Below are positions 36,844 to 49,700 of a DNA stretch of 64,000 bases, piece by piece; within the stretch, counting starts at the first letter, position 1, and the number at the start of each line of letters is the position of its first letter. The notes beneath the pieces are model-generated. The model did no database searches, had not been told where the DNA came from, and worked only from the letters and a program-made list of their open reading frames with translations. The DNA comes from Lytechinus variegatus. Taxonomy: Eukaryota; Echinodermata; Echinoidea; Temnopleuroida; Toxopneustidae. The position numbers and the translations under genes are program-made. The stretch is taken from NCBI RefSeq assembly GCF_018143015.1, contig NC_054747.1, positions 36,530,733 through 36,594,732 of the forward strand. The letters are read 5' to 3'.

Positions 36844-38251
36844 TGGCCCATATGGAAATCCGTTTGTCTGGTTTGCTCTTTATTTACAGTACTAAAAATG
36901 TTGCTGGAGGAAATGTATTTAAAATTGCATCACATAATCTTACGGTTCATATTCTGATGTCGGGTTTACCTTAAACTCAGATTTAAAGTTGTGGTTTAAG
37001 AATGAGAAGCCAAGAGTATACAAATTTGTATCAAGTTGCATGCTTATAATATGTACTGTACTCTTTCCTGATTCATCGATGGTAAAGACAATCATCTATT
37101 TATACTTCCTACACAATTATGAATGATTTGAGAGCCAGTTGAGCTGAATAGTGATTTATGTGACAATTGGCTATCCATACTTAAACCACAACTTTAAACC
37201 TGAGTCTAAGTTAAAACCGACTTCAGAAACCGTCCGTAATATTATGTGATGCAATTTAAGATACATTTCCTTCAGCAGTATTTTTAGTACTGTTTTTACA
37301 AAAAGTGCAAACCAGGGGCCACAGAGTTTATACTTCTTCATATCGTGACTGAAAGTGAAATTGTTTCACTTCACTATTTGTTGGTAAGCTGACAATTACT
37401 GGGACAAGTGATACGTTATCATATAGAGAAGAGGTATATACACTATGATTTTAATTTTGATAACAAAAACAGTAGCATACGTTCTTGGACTATTGCACCT
37501 TTATCCATAAATTAGAATTTCTATGACATGTATGAGGTGACTATATATTTTTGGTGACGGAATGCTGAAATCAGGGCTATTTTTTTCTTCTTTTTTTACT
37601 TACCTTGTACAATAACTCACTTTAAAATGTATTTTTTATTCCTCAATCACATGTGCTCTACATCAGCCGTACGACGAGTCAACTGCCGTTTTATTAATTT
37701 TGTTTAAACTAAAAGTATGTAGCTGGTACAGAAAAAATGTTAAAACGGCTGTTTTCGACTCGCCGTACGGCCCCCGTAGATCAAATGTGACCCAGGTATA
37801 AGGTATTAACTTGATTCCTGGTCCTTCTTTTCTCTACTTTCTTATGTTAGTTGATCATGATAATAAATAATGATTAATATACCCATGATTCCAGGAAATA
37901 CACCAACCGATAGTATTTTTTTGTATTGGCATCAACTTTCATTCACCAAGGTACGTGGAAATTCAAAATTATTTCATTTTGGTTCATTAGTTTTGGCGTC
38001 AGTTACTAAACACCCCAGAAAGTACGAAACCGAGAATTATTAAAGCTCTGTTTGTCTTTACAGTGCTTCTCCGGGGAAAAATTAATAATATGATCTTCGT
38101 CAATTTACATGAAGGTTGGCGATTGATTGTACGCTTAATTTTAAGATTAATTGTACATTGTAATCAATGCAACCAATCGTACAACAAAAATGTTTGTAGA
38201 TTATTGTTAAGCTGAATACACCCGAGTTTAATGAAGTCTGGTTCACAGTAC
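36844..38251. repeat. 1.4-kb repeat, copy B
   Basis: This is the near-identical partner of 32550-33966, in the same orientation. Differences include loss of about 11 bp near the GGGGCCACAGA block (about 37318) and a short insertion near 37803. Unlike copy A it has no transposon at its 3' end, so it shows the empty-site sequence GGTTCACAGTACTCTATAA. Confidence 0.85.
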
Positions 38252-38259
38252 TCTATAAT

Positions 38260-38578
38260 GTCAATAACTCTATCATTAATTCTAATTTGTGTCACTCTTT
38301 CGTTGTTATCTTCTATATTTTGTAAAGCCTCTCCTTTACACTATAGTTTTGTAATGTCTTTAAGTTAAGTATTGAAACTGAGTTCAGGGACTTGCCTCCC
38401 ATACAAGATCTGCTTCTCTTAGTAAGCCCCTCCGATCTGTTTATATAGTTATTAGTGAAAGTTACTTTAGTTCTCATTAGTTCTCATTGTTTATAACTTC
38501 TAATTCTTATGCATTATTCCGATTGATATTGTACTTTAGATTTGACTATGTATTGTTTGTGAACGGAAATGAATAAAT
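38260..38578 (+). mobile_element. Possible non-LTR retrotransposon 3' end
   Basis: A block with GGGACTTGCCTCCCATACAA and TAAGCCCCTCC is followed by a 3' end at GAATAAATC. This pattern resembles 3' UTRs of CR1/RTE-like elements. There is no coding evidence, so the call is weak. Confidence 0.3.
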
Positions 38579-38730
38579 CTAACATGTCTAATGTGGTTCC
38601 ATGGACCAAATTCATGATTATGACACGCAAATACAGGGCCCATCCTTCCAAAGAGTTGCGATCAATCCGATCAACCTCAACTACGCCAGCAACGTCAACA
38701 TGTAAAATGCATGTTAGCTCGAAATGTTTT

Positions 38731-39022
38731 CTGGAGCGTTGTGGCCCAGTGGATAGGTCTTCTGACTTTGAAATAGAGGGTCGTGGGTTCGAATCCCAGC
38801 CATGGCGTAGTTTCCTTCAGCAAGAAATTCATCCACATTGTGCTGCACTCGACCCAGGTGAGGTGAATGGGTACCCGGCAGGATTAATTCCTTGAATGCA
38901 TGAGCGCTGAGAGGCAGCTGGAGCTAAAGCCGGGGTAATAAAAATAATAACAACGCGCCTCGGAATAGAATATTTCTAGATAGATGGCGCTATATAAATG
39001 CCTATTATTATCATTATTAGAT
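38731..39022 (+). mobile_element. tRNA-derived SINE
   Basis: It begins GGAGCGTTGTGGCCCAGTGG and carries a perfect B box (GGGTTCGAATCCC). The SINE body includes CAGCAAGAAATTCATCC and GGTGAGGTGAATGGGTACC. It ends GCGCTATATAAATGCC with an ATT-rich tail. It is the best-preserved copy in the window. Confidence 0.85.
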
Positions 39023-41417
39023 ATAGACGTATATTCATACATTCACAGAACGTTCTTCAAAGTTCAATATGCTTCTTTTAGTTTTCAAAGGACGTTGTGT
39101 GAAATCCCTAAAGGAAAATTGATCGAACCAATAAACCAGTTCTTAGTTACTTCATGGGCAATTTTGGTCAAATGACCTTTCATTTCTTTCATCATGATAG
39201 GCAGAATTCAAAGCAAGATATTACGTAAGCTTGCCTTACATAGCAGGATGAAGAAATTGAATAGACCGGGTGACTAGAATAGCACACCAATGAACACTTA
39301 ATGAAAGTATGTGTTGCATTCTTACTTTGAATGCATATGTTAGCATGTTGCACAATGTACTTGACAAACTGTGAAATACCAGTCGTTCGTGGAAGCATTG
39401 TTGGTTTTTGTGGATGTAAATGAAAACGACAATTCAAAAGAATATATGAATAATCAAGACATCAAAGTTGGTGCTTATCTCATTAGATTTTAAAGCACCA
39501 TGTCACTTTAGTACAAATGACCTACTTCTGATCATGCGTAGAATCTTTTGATCATGCGCAGAAAGGAACTACGAACTGGCTTATTGAAACTCTTTGTAAC
39601 GAGAGGGAGCAGACAACTCCATTCTACCAATCTACATCTATATTATAGGTGTTCCTATTCTTAATAAAAGGGATGTATTATTTTATATAGAGTACTCCTT
39701 TAATCTTAATTGTGACAAATGACAACAGCTTCAAACAAAATAAAATAAAAAGGTTGATAAAATTTTAAGTTATAGATTCAGTGGAGTCATTCTTCATATC
39801 TAGCTTCAATAGCTTTTCAGCATGTGACAAAAAATATTTATCTGATTTCACGTGATAAAAAAAAACGAATTCCAAAATTGTACACCATTGCAATGAATAG
39901 TTTCAAAATTCAACAATGCTGATGTTATCCAAACCTGGTCTTGTTCTGTATACAATCATGTAGCTATCATAATAATGTTGCCTGTGATGAAATTCAATAT
40001 TGTTTGTGTATTTTGTTGAAATGTGTCACAGAATTGGATTTGAATAAAAAAAAAAGCTCGCCCGCTTTTCTCTATCACACCCTTATATAAGTTGTTCTTG
40101 TATGCCATTGTGTGCCCCCCCCCCCCCCGAAAAGTTGATGCTCATTATTTCACTGTTTCCGATTGGTCAGAGAAATGAAACTGCCGTTTACGGTCTTGGG
40201 CTTATAATATTACGATTATCCCACACCAGTTTATATGGTTTAGTTCAACTTCTGCTTAGTTACCTAGGAATTATTTGTGTGTGTGTGTTCATACGAAAAT
40301 AGGGTAGACTTCATAATAAATCCATACCAATTGCGTCAGCATATACGTTTAAATCCTTCCATTTTGATCGGTAGGTGGCGCTCTTTTTTGTAATTTGTGG
40401 TCAATTTGTGATTATCAGGCTGGCATGTGGCCGTAATACGAGTTCTGTAACAACAAAATTTTGATGTACTTCGTGAAACTACCTTCGACCAAGGAGCTAT
40501 TAATAGCTCCCTGCTGCAACGTTACTTTCGCAATGCTTTTATTGTAGAGAACCATTATTAATTTCAGACAAAACATTCAGAGGGAAAAAGAAGAGGGAAG
40601 AAGGATCACGAAAGCAATGGAGACATTATAAGAAACAGGGTGAAAGAAACAATATATAAAAAGGAGAGAACTGTATGAAAGCAAAAGAAAAAAATAGATT
40701 AGAAGGGACACAAATTGAGTGATTGAAAATGAAGAAGAAAAGAAAAAAAAGGCGTCTTGAGAAAAAATGAAGGATCAAGAAGAAGGGGAATAGAATTTTT
40801 TTTTTAAAGTAGAACAACTACAACAAAGACAAAAACAAGAAGACATAATAAAAATTTAAAGGTTTAACTAAACACACAGTATAGAAAAAATTAGAGAACG
40901 AGAAGCGAATAGGGAATGTGAAGGAGACAGAGAAGAAAGAAAAGCTTAAAAATACCAATATTGTGAAACGATACGTGCAGCGTTCCATAGAAAAAGCACC
41001 TTCATTTCCAAAGCTATATAAAATTTTACGTGAGGATGGCAATAGGCTTACAACATTATCAAAGGATATTCTTTTCCTTATTGCACCCCATGTCATCACA
41101 ACTTTGCCCCCACGCCGTTAATACTTTACTAGATAGCAAACACCTGCTTGAGTCAACAAATTCCTTTCCTATTACAAATGTTTGCTCTATTAGCGCTATT
41201 GACAACGTGAGTCAGTAATCATTCATTTACTGCAAAATCAGATAGGATAATATATATGCCATAAAATCGCAGTAGTGCCATACACTTTTGCCAATATTCA
41301 GTTTGAAGCTGCAAATTGAAAAGACTCGTGTCCTGAAACCCGTACTACTTAATTGCATCGATTTCCAAATTGTTTTATTATGAGTTTCTTCAATATTGCC
41401 ATACAATCTCAGATACT

Positions 41418-41921
41418 TAAAGGGGAAGTTCATACTGACAAAAAGTTTATTGTAAAAACAGCAAAAAAAATAATAAAAAATATTGCCGAAGGTTGGGAAA
41501 AATTCATCAAATAATTAAAAAGTTATTAGAATTTCAATTATTTGATTTGTGACGTCATATGCGAGCATCATTCCTACATAGCAACTGGTAAAAAAATCAA
41601 TGAAATGTCATTTTTCTCAGAAAATTGAAAATGGTTTTCACTGTAACTTTCGTATATCAATAGACAAATCATTTCATACCCGATCATGAACAGAAAACAA
41701 AATTAAGTCATCAGGAACCATACAAAATTTGAAATTCATACATTTTATATTACATAACACAAGGGGCAGCTGCTCGTTTATGACGTCACAAATCCAAAAT
41801 TTTGAACTCTAATAACGTTCTTACTCTTTAACGGATTTTCCTCAAACCTTCACCAATATTTTGTACTATTTTTTCTGCTATTTTCACAACAAAGTTTTCT
41901 TCAGGGTGAACTTCCCCTTTA
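41418..41921. mobile_element. Foldback MITE, about 500 bp
   Basis: The left edge AAAGGGGAAGTTCATACTGA is inverted at the right edge (TTCAGGGTGAACTTCCCCTTT). Pairing extends inward over AATATTG-CGAAGG and past GTGACGTCATA, about 150 bp per arm. The ends lie next to TTAA/TAA-like flanks. It is non-coding. Confidence 0.78.
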
Positions 41922-42007
41922 ATAGTCTTCCCTTTCTATTGGAATTATACGTTCGTGACGTTCGGACAGAGATACTGATAAAAATTGGTAGACCACACAA
42001 GTCATAT

Positions 42008-42480
42008 CTCATGTTGAAGTTCAAGTTCACCCCTGAAAAAAAAAAGAAATAAGAAAGTTGTAGCCTGGTAAAGTTTTGCTTTTTTTCACAAAACATTTAT
42101 ATTTCCAATACAGTGATATACAAATGGGACACTCGATGATATCCACCATTCACTGTTTTTTGTTTATTGTTTGAATTATACACTATTTCATTTTTTTAAC
42201 AACTTGACATTAAGGACCAACTTAACCATGTTAACTGAATCATTAAATGTTCTATCAATGATAATACCACATGATCAGGGAGGAATGTATTTACGTACAG
42301 GACAATGAGGAGTGAATTAGAATATTTCGTATTGCATATAACAGTATAATAACATACAAAATGAATAGTGAGTGGTGTCATTTTTCCCTTCATTAGCACA
42401 CCGACCAGGACGTCCATATAACTGTTTGTGAAATCAAGCGAAACTTACAAAATCTCATAACTTTCTTACTTTACATCCGA
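42008..42480. repeat. Dispersed repeat related to 46080-46770
   Basis: It starts with an AAGTTCACCCCTGAAAA edge. It shares with the later copy a TTTATTGTTTGAATTA block, an AAGGACCAACTT block, and a closing region with AAGCGAAACTT and ATAACTTTCTT. It is a diverged member of a repeat family with AAGTTCACCCC-type ends. Confidence 0.55.
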
Positions 42481-43650
42481 CTATTGTATTTCATATTGCT
42501 ATGTTCATATGTGGCATGAAATGAAACGGAATATAGTTGAAGTTGAAGTTTACCATGCATGAAGAGCTTGAAATCGCGTATTTTGCATGCTTATCTTGTT
42601 TACCTCATATTTTATTTCCATATGCACTTCATTTCAAATTATATTTCAGATAAAAAGGTGGTAGACAACTGAAAAATAAAATGAAAAAAAAAATTCTCAA
42701 TTTCTAATCACCTAGTCATTATTTTGCTAATAAAAAAAGGTCTGGTCTCTTATATTAATGAATTTGTAAAGAAATGTTGAATATATGCCGTACCGATCAT
42801 TATCAGTTTCATCAACGATAACAGAAAATGAACAAAACACGACCGATCTCGCACTTCTGTCATGTCTGTGGGACTATATCGAGACAATAAAGTAGATTGA
42901 CTTTGTTCATTAGAATGTTCTGGAAGTTATTAAAGTTATTAAAAGTTTTATTAAAGTTATTAAAACCGATGTTTTCACACTTTCAGCATTTCCAAAACAA
43001 AATAAACAGGAAATACCCCCGCGCTATGTTTGTCCATAGGAATCAATTTTAATTATTTATTCATCCCATAATCTTGAAAGAGGTCACGTGACGTCTGAAA
43101 AACAAGCTACGGTAATGATTGATTTTGTCCCAGACTTGGTCATCTGTGACACACGATGCACCCCCCCCCCCCCCTCAGATGCACACATTTTGTGTGTTGT
43201 AGCAGATGGTGTACCGCAAATAATTGTTTATTTTTGTGTTTTCATCGGGGAAATTTCCTTACAAACGGATGTTCATTGTGATAACATTATAAAATCAACA
43301 ACAAATAATAAACCTATGCATATTGATTAACTACACCCCTTCCAGAACAATGGGATGGTCCGTTTGGACGCACCCCATGCCTGGTACAGCAATATTTATC
43401 ACGATGTTAATCTTTAACTATCTATTGACAAAAGCCCTGATAATAATTTTGTTTGTACATTTCCAATATGTAAGGTCACAGGTCATCCCCCATCATTCCT
43501 TGCGAGCATTTTGTTTTAATTCTACATAATTCCACACGTCCACAGTGTAAAACGCCTAAGCAATGCGGTGTATAGAATGCGAATGATATATGTAGATTTA
43601 GGCGGGAACGGTGGATGGAAAATGATAGAAACGGTCTGAAGGAGTCCCAA

Positions 43651-43660
43651 TACTATAAGA
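43651..43660 (+). promoter_or_regulatory. Candidate TATA-like box of Mesh-like gene
   Basis: TACTATAAGA lies about 50 bp upstream of the start codon. If used, transcription would begin near 43680 and leave a very short 5' UTR. No other core element is visible, so this is a position-based guess. Confidence 0.2.
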
Positions 43661-43706
43661 GGATATACGGTGGATTTCTTTTCGTGCAATATCATCAAGG
43701 ACCAAG

Positions 43707-43779
43707 ATGGCGAAAGGGATATTCGTCCTAATGTGCTGCTGTCTTGGTGCAGTTCAAGTAATGGCACAAACTCAGCGGT
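43707..43779 (+). CDS. mesh: Mesh-like exon 1: signal peptide
   Basis: The ATG sits in a good context (ACCAAGATGG). It encodes [20 protein letters not shown], a short hydrophobic signal peptide with likely cleavage after QVMA. The donor is GGT followed by GTGAGTAAA, leaving phase 1. The 3.4-kb intron that follows is the longest in the gene and is repeat-rich. Confidence 0.8.
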
Positions 43780-46700
43780 GTGAGTAAATTATCGTCCATT
43801 TTTTTTTGTTTCCGGTGTGGATGTTAAGTATTGATGAAGGTTGAATTCCAAAATGGCGCCCACTGAAATTCTTTGAACCGTGGAAAGCAATGACTGAGAT
43901 AGTTTAAAGACATACAATAGCAAATTATAACGGGAAAATATCGCATTGAAATCATGGTTCGTGGATTTCTGTCTCTATCATTTTTAGCATTAAGTGATTG
44001 TAGAGTCGTCATTTACGATTTTTCTAAACTCACTTACATCGGGCGATGAATACATATTAAGTTCATAACAATTATGCGCAGTTTGATTGTGAAAAGCGTT
44101 AATACCGCGTAATAATAATCATGAATCATGAGGGCAATTCCACAGGTTGGTGGACATGAGCTTAAAAATTCAAATTCAATATTTTCTTGAATTTTTTAAT
44201 ACTTTAAGTCCTTCATACATGATAGTTTCAGGAACAAGAAATAAAAAGTTTATTTTCATATGTATACTTTGGAAAAAAATGGTCAAAAGTTGTGTCTTCC
44301 ATTGTGTACCAAAATACAAGAAAAAAAGTGAAAAATGAAATATGCCTTATTACCATTTTGTTGTTGCAACAACATACCACTTTACATATTTCTGAAGTTT
44401 AGAAGAGTCAAATTACTTAAAATACACAACCGCTTTTCAAGTAAATTTGTAGTACTCATTCAAAAAATAAATATTGCAACCTGCTCAGGTGATGTAACGT
44501 GAGTAACCGAAAAAACTGACTTTGTTTTCTGAGAGAAAAATTCTTCACAGTTAATTGGTGGGATTTTAAATTCTCTTCCTTCAAACAATCTTTGACACAG
44601 TGATGATGATCAAAATCATTAAAAAGTACAATTTTTTTTATAAAATTGATGAAGAAAAACTGTAACGTGAGTAACTTTGTAACGTGAGTAACCATCATGT
44701 AATGTGAGTAACCAGTAAAAATTATTCAGTTCGGTAACATTTTCTGTGGGATGTCAAGTTTTAAGTCTCATGGTGAGTTGTGAAGTTATTTTTGATTAAT
44801 TCAAAGCAAAATGAGGGTACATCTCTTTGATGCGACTCTTTGTTCATCAAAATATCAGTGGTCATACAATCACACACAAAAAAATGAATATTAGTAGAAG
44901 TATTCACAATGCGAGAGTGCATTAGTAAGACTTGGTTTTGATTAACCAAACTTTAAAGAGTGTTTGAACAACACATTGAATGCCCTTACCTGTAACCCTA
45001 TCTAGGCCGGGGTATTTTGGGAGTTGAAATGGCGGGGGGGGGGGGGGGGGGGCTCCCAGGCCCCCCCCCCTTGAGATCTCGGCCATTGGCCGCACGATCA
45101 CGCCGAAAATTTGCGTGCAGGTTGTCTTGGACATAATCTACAATACTATACAGTAATTTATTTCATGCAAATTGGTATTAAGCGATTATGCTAATTAATG
45201 CATAATTAGTAAGCGAAATCATACTTTTCCCTCCTACTCCCTAATAAAGCTCCAATTGTTCCAATAGTTGGTATAAAATCTCTTTCAGATGTTCCTAGCA
45301 ATGAATTTTACACACATTGTTGATTTTTTAATGACATGTGTGTTGTTAACAATACATAGACATAATGTAACGTGAGTAACCGTAACGTGAGTAACCATAT
45401 TATCTGCACCCCAAGTAAAAACCTTGTGTTCTTTATTTTTTAATTATATACAAAGTTTGTCTCCCTAATACACTTCTTTGAAATGGATGTAATCAACTTT
45501 CATAAAAGCCTTGTATGAGGAGACTTTTCACTTATGTTGACTTTTAATTTTATGCATGTCCAAATCATGTAACGTGAGTAACCGACACATTCCAAAGATT
45601 TGCCAGGAGCATAATAGAATTTCCCAAGTTTTGTTTTTATACGAAGGATAGTCAGACTGTGTACTTTGTTGTGATAAGGAGATGTTGAGTCCTTATCAAT
45701 AATATGGAGTTACAGCTCCAAGTATGAGTCAAGGTGTCTCCAAATGTAACGTGAGTAACCGTGGAATAGCCCATAACAGTCATTATTAGTGATTGTTATT
45801 GTTATGATTATGATTAGTGTTATGATTGTTATGATCATAATCATTAGCATCTTTCTATTATCACTGTTTTTACAATTACCGTTGTTATTATTATGCATGT
45901 TATCATTTTTATCATTATTGTAATCATCATCACTATCATCATCAGCATTGTTAATAACACGTTTTCATTATTATCTTAATTAAAAATATTATGAGAATGT
46001 GACATACATGGCCCCAAATTTCTTCAGATTTTACCAAGTAAGTGAGCAAAGTCAAACTAGGCAAATATGCGAATATGTAAAGGTCAAGTCTACCCCAGAA
46101 AAAAAAATGTTGATTTGAATAAATAGAGCAAAATCAAACTTAGCATAATGCTAAGATTTTTATCAAAATCGGATGCAAAATAAGAAAGTTATGACATTTT
46201 AAAATTTCGCTTATCTTTCAAAAAATACTGATATGCACAATCCAGAGACATGCCAATTGAACCACCGATGTCCCTCACTATTTCTTCTGTTTTTTATTGT
46301 TTGAATTAAAAATAAAATATTTCATTTCTTACAGATTAGACAATAAGGACCAACTTGTCTGAACCATTATAGTATTAAAACTATGCTTATTTCACATGTT
46401 CAGGGATGAATTAATATTTGCTTCACTTGACAATGAGGAGAAAATTCCAAAATGTCGTATTCATAATGATAAATGCAAAAGAATGGATGACGTCATCAGT
46501 TTTTCCACTCGCATACCGCCCATCAGGAGCCCATTGCATAAAACTTTTTACCTGAGAAAACTCAGGTTGTTTTTACCAGAGTTTTTGCCCTGTGTTAAAA
46601 TTAGTGGCAGAAATCAGACTAACCTTATTAGTTTTCAGTTTTAACCAGAGTTTTCTCTGGTAAAAAAATCTATGCAACAGGCCCCAGATGTGCATTATAA

Positions 46701-49700
46701 CTGTTTTGTGAAATTAAGCGAAACTTCAAAATGTCATAACTTTCTTGATTTTGCATGCGATTTTGATGATATTTAAAATGTTATGCTTGTCGGATTTGTT
46801 CTCGTTTTAGAGCTGCTATAGCCCATCATCCTTGTATTAACGTCAGCGATGAGGTAGTCATATTCCCCCATTATTTTTTTGTATGTTGAATAAATATTTA
46901 CGGGCATTGTTTATGTGTCCAACAAATTGTATTCGGTTAAGATGACAATGTTTTGCTGTACTATTTGTTTCATTATTTTGTTTCATGGTTCAACTTTGAA
47001 GAAATTCATCTTGTTTACATGCATGCATACAGAGTACAACACATTAAAAAATATAAATAAATCATCCAGCAACATTATACAGATCAATTACCATAGACAT
47101 GATAGATGAGAACATTATCATAAGAATAGATATTCAGTAAAATATTTAGATTTTTTGTTAATTTCTCTCCTTTTTCTGTTCTCCAGATTTTTATCCTTTC
47201 GGAGAAGGAAATCGTGATGATTATTTGAGACAGAGCAATGATGTTGCCTCGCCAGCCATTGAACTCAGGTGGGGCATACCATTCTACAACGAGAAGTACT
47301 GGAAAATGTTTGTACGTCACTTTCTTTTATTTTCCACATTTTCCACATGGTTAACAAAATATCTTATTGAAGCATATTTCTGTTCATAAAGTCACATCCT
47401 AAATTGTCAAATCAGTAGGATTTTTACGCAGGGCCCTAAACAAGTGCCCTGGTTTTATAACCCATTTTGTCTTTGTTAACTAGTATAGACCTATCTTTTT
47501 TTTTAATTGTTGGTATAAGTTGTATATCCACTTGAAATCTAGTTTGATTTTGTTTTACACTTATGCAATACTTTCTACCTGTGTGTGCGTATGTGTGTTA
47601 CTAATTTAATTGGAACCACCGCCTTTTTTCCCCTTCAAAATGTTACTAAAATTGCAACAGTTGCAATCCGAGTACGCCAAAATGAACTATAGACAGTCAT
47701 GATAGATGTATTCGTAAACACCGCCCTCTATGTAATAGCGTACAAAATACATAAATCGCGGTCCATTCAAATTAACTGCCACAAGGTATTACACAAAGTA
47801 TGTTTCAGCATTGGTTTACACAAATAAATTTGCACATCAGATTGCGATTAGTGGATAATTCATAATCTGAACTCACATTTTGTGTGGCGTAATAACTTGA
47901 CCGAAACGTACATTTGGTGCATTCTGTACTCGTTGGAAAGATTTTCTGACTATTTACTGAATGTACTGCGACGATATTGATAATTCATGGTGTCTAGCTT
48001 TTGATAATTCAAACTAGCTTCATAAGAAAGATCAAACGTAGTTTACTTCTACCGAAACTTCTGTTACAATAAAATAATAATAATATAAACACTGACAAAT
48101 GAGCACGATGGCTATATTGGTTAGGGTTAGGTCATGATATGATTTCAATTATTTTACACTTATGACACGCTAATTAACCACTCTCATCATTTTTTTTCCG
48201 TCCCCACTCTTTTTGCTCTTCCTCCTCCTCAATTTCCCTCCTTGTAAAGGTAAACGACAATGGAGTGCTTTCTTTTGACAATCAATACACGAAATACGAT
48301 GAGGCGCAGCCCGTATTCCCCATAGGACCAGATATGGAGGTAAGTAAGTTCATTGCAACTAGAATACCGATCAAGATGACAATATTGATGATGATGATGA
48401 TGATAAAAAGTTGGAAAGATAATTGAAAGGGGATCGTGAATTGACAGAAAATTCGAGATAATTTAGCAGCTGTAGCTAATGCCAGATTGATTTTTTACTC
48501 AATTTTTCACCGAAAACTTTTAAAATCGAATCAAATCAAATAAACCAGTCCTAGTTCCATTTTGCGCACGATCGGATCCAGGTACTTTAATGGCACGGTG
48601 AGAGAAGCGCCAACTTTGATGTCCTGATTAATCATTATTTTTAAGTGCGTTTTTCGATAGATCAGCCTTAAAGTAACACTGCGTCCACTAGTAACTGGTA
48701 TTCAATAGTTGGCCAAATACAATGTAATATAACGCAAGAATGATTTTGAATAAGAAATGAAACAAATCGGCCTTCCTTCATAATTGGTGTGCTATTCTAA
48801 TCACTGGGTCATTATTCAGTTTGTGAATCCTGTAATGTCAGTCGACATGGTCGAGTTTACGTAATATATTGCTTTGAACTTTGCCAGGGGCGGCTCCAGA
48901 TTTTTCCAAAGGGGGGATGTCGGAGGAAAATTTTAATTATGACAAGCCCCCCACCCCTCCCAAAAAAAGTTTTCAACTGCAAATTAAGGATATTTGGTAC
49001 AAGAAAAACATTTACAAGCAAAAAAAAAAAGGTCTTCAATTTCACACTTCGGTTTCCATGGCATTTTTACATTCCAAATTTTTCTTCTCAAAAAGTCTCA
49101 GAAAGGTCAGATTTACAAACTTGCCCTAGAGATAACTATGAACTGGTTTATTGCAATTAAATAAGTCAAATCATATTTCATTTTACTTCCAAAGGAAACG
49201 ACGGACAGAGAGAGGATACTAATAGCTCCGTTTTGGGGAAATGTTGATATGACAACGCGTGGGTATGTTTACTTCCGACAAAGCACTGAACAAGAACTCC
49301 TGGACAGAGCTGCGGGGGAAATACACACGTAAGTGAATCGCAAGATGTACAAATTCAGAACATTTCAGCAATGTTCAGAAAGGCATTAAAACCAACTCCT
49401 TCCAGGGGAGGATCAAGGATTTTCCAAAGGGTGGTGCATTATTTTACAGGAAAAAGTAACAAGCCAAAATCAAAGGTCTTTATTTCCAAGTAATGGTGAT
49501 TTATGTCTGGAAAATTTTGACAAGGTACTAGAAAATCCCCATTTGCGTATGCAAGACGTTTTCCACCAGCATCTTTTTTTCTCAAGTGGGGGGGGGGGCA
49601 CGGGCCGTAGTTTGTTGATTTATCATTCTATTAATGAGAAGTATGGTCTCATTGTAGAATTATGGGCGACCATGCAGAATGTCATTTACTAATTGCAATA

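Larger units (their letters stand above)
28611..43706. other. Gene-poor, repeat-rich intergenic DNA
   Basis: After the TLR stop I see no credible coding exon for about 15 kb. A 29.2-30.1 kb stretch ends in a TGATT-type tandem tail and may be the 3' end of a retrotransposon or the TLR 3' region. The rest is dominated by the repeats listed separately. Open frames up to 131 codons here coincide with repeats or have low-complexity translations. Confidence 0.55.

Noticed and set aside
48886-49620. CAGGGGCGGCTCC-like and CAGGGGAGGATC-like element ends with G runs
   Set aside because: Only isolated left-type ends found; no matching right end or target duplication, so no element was called.
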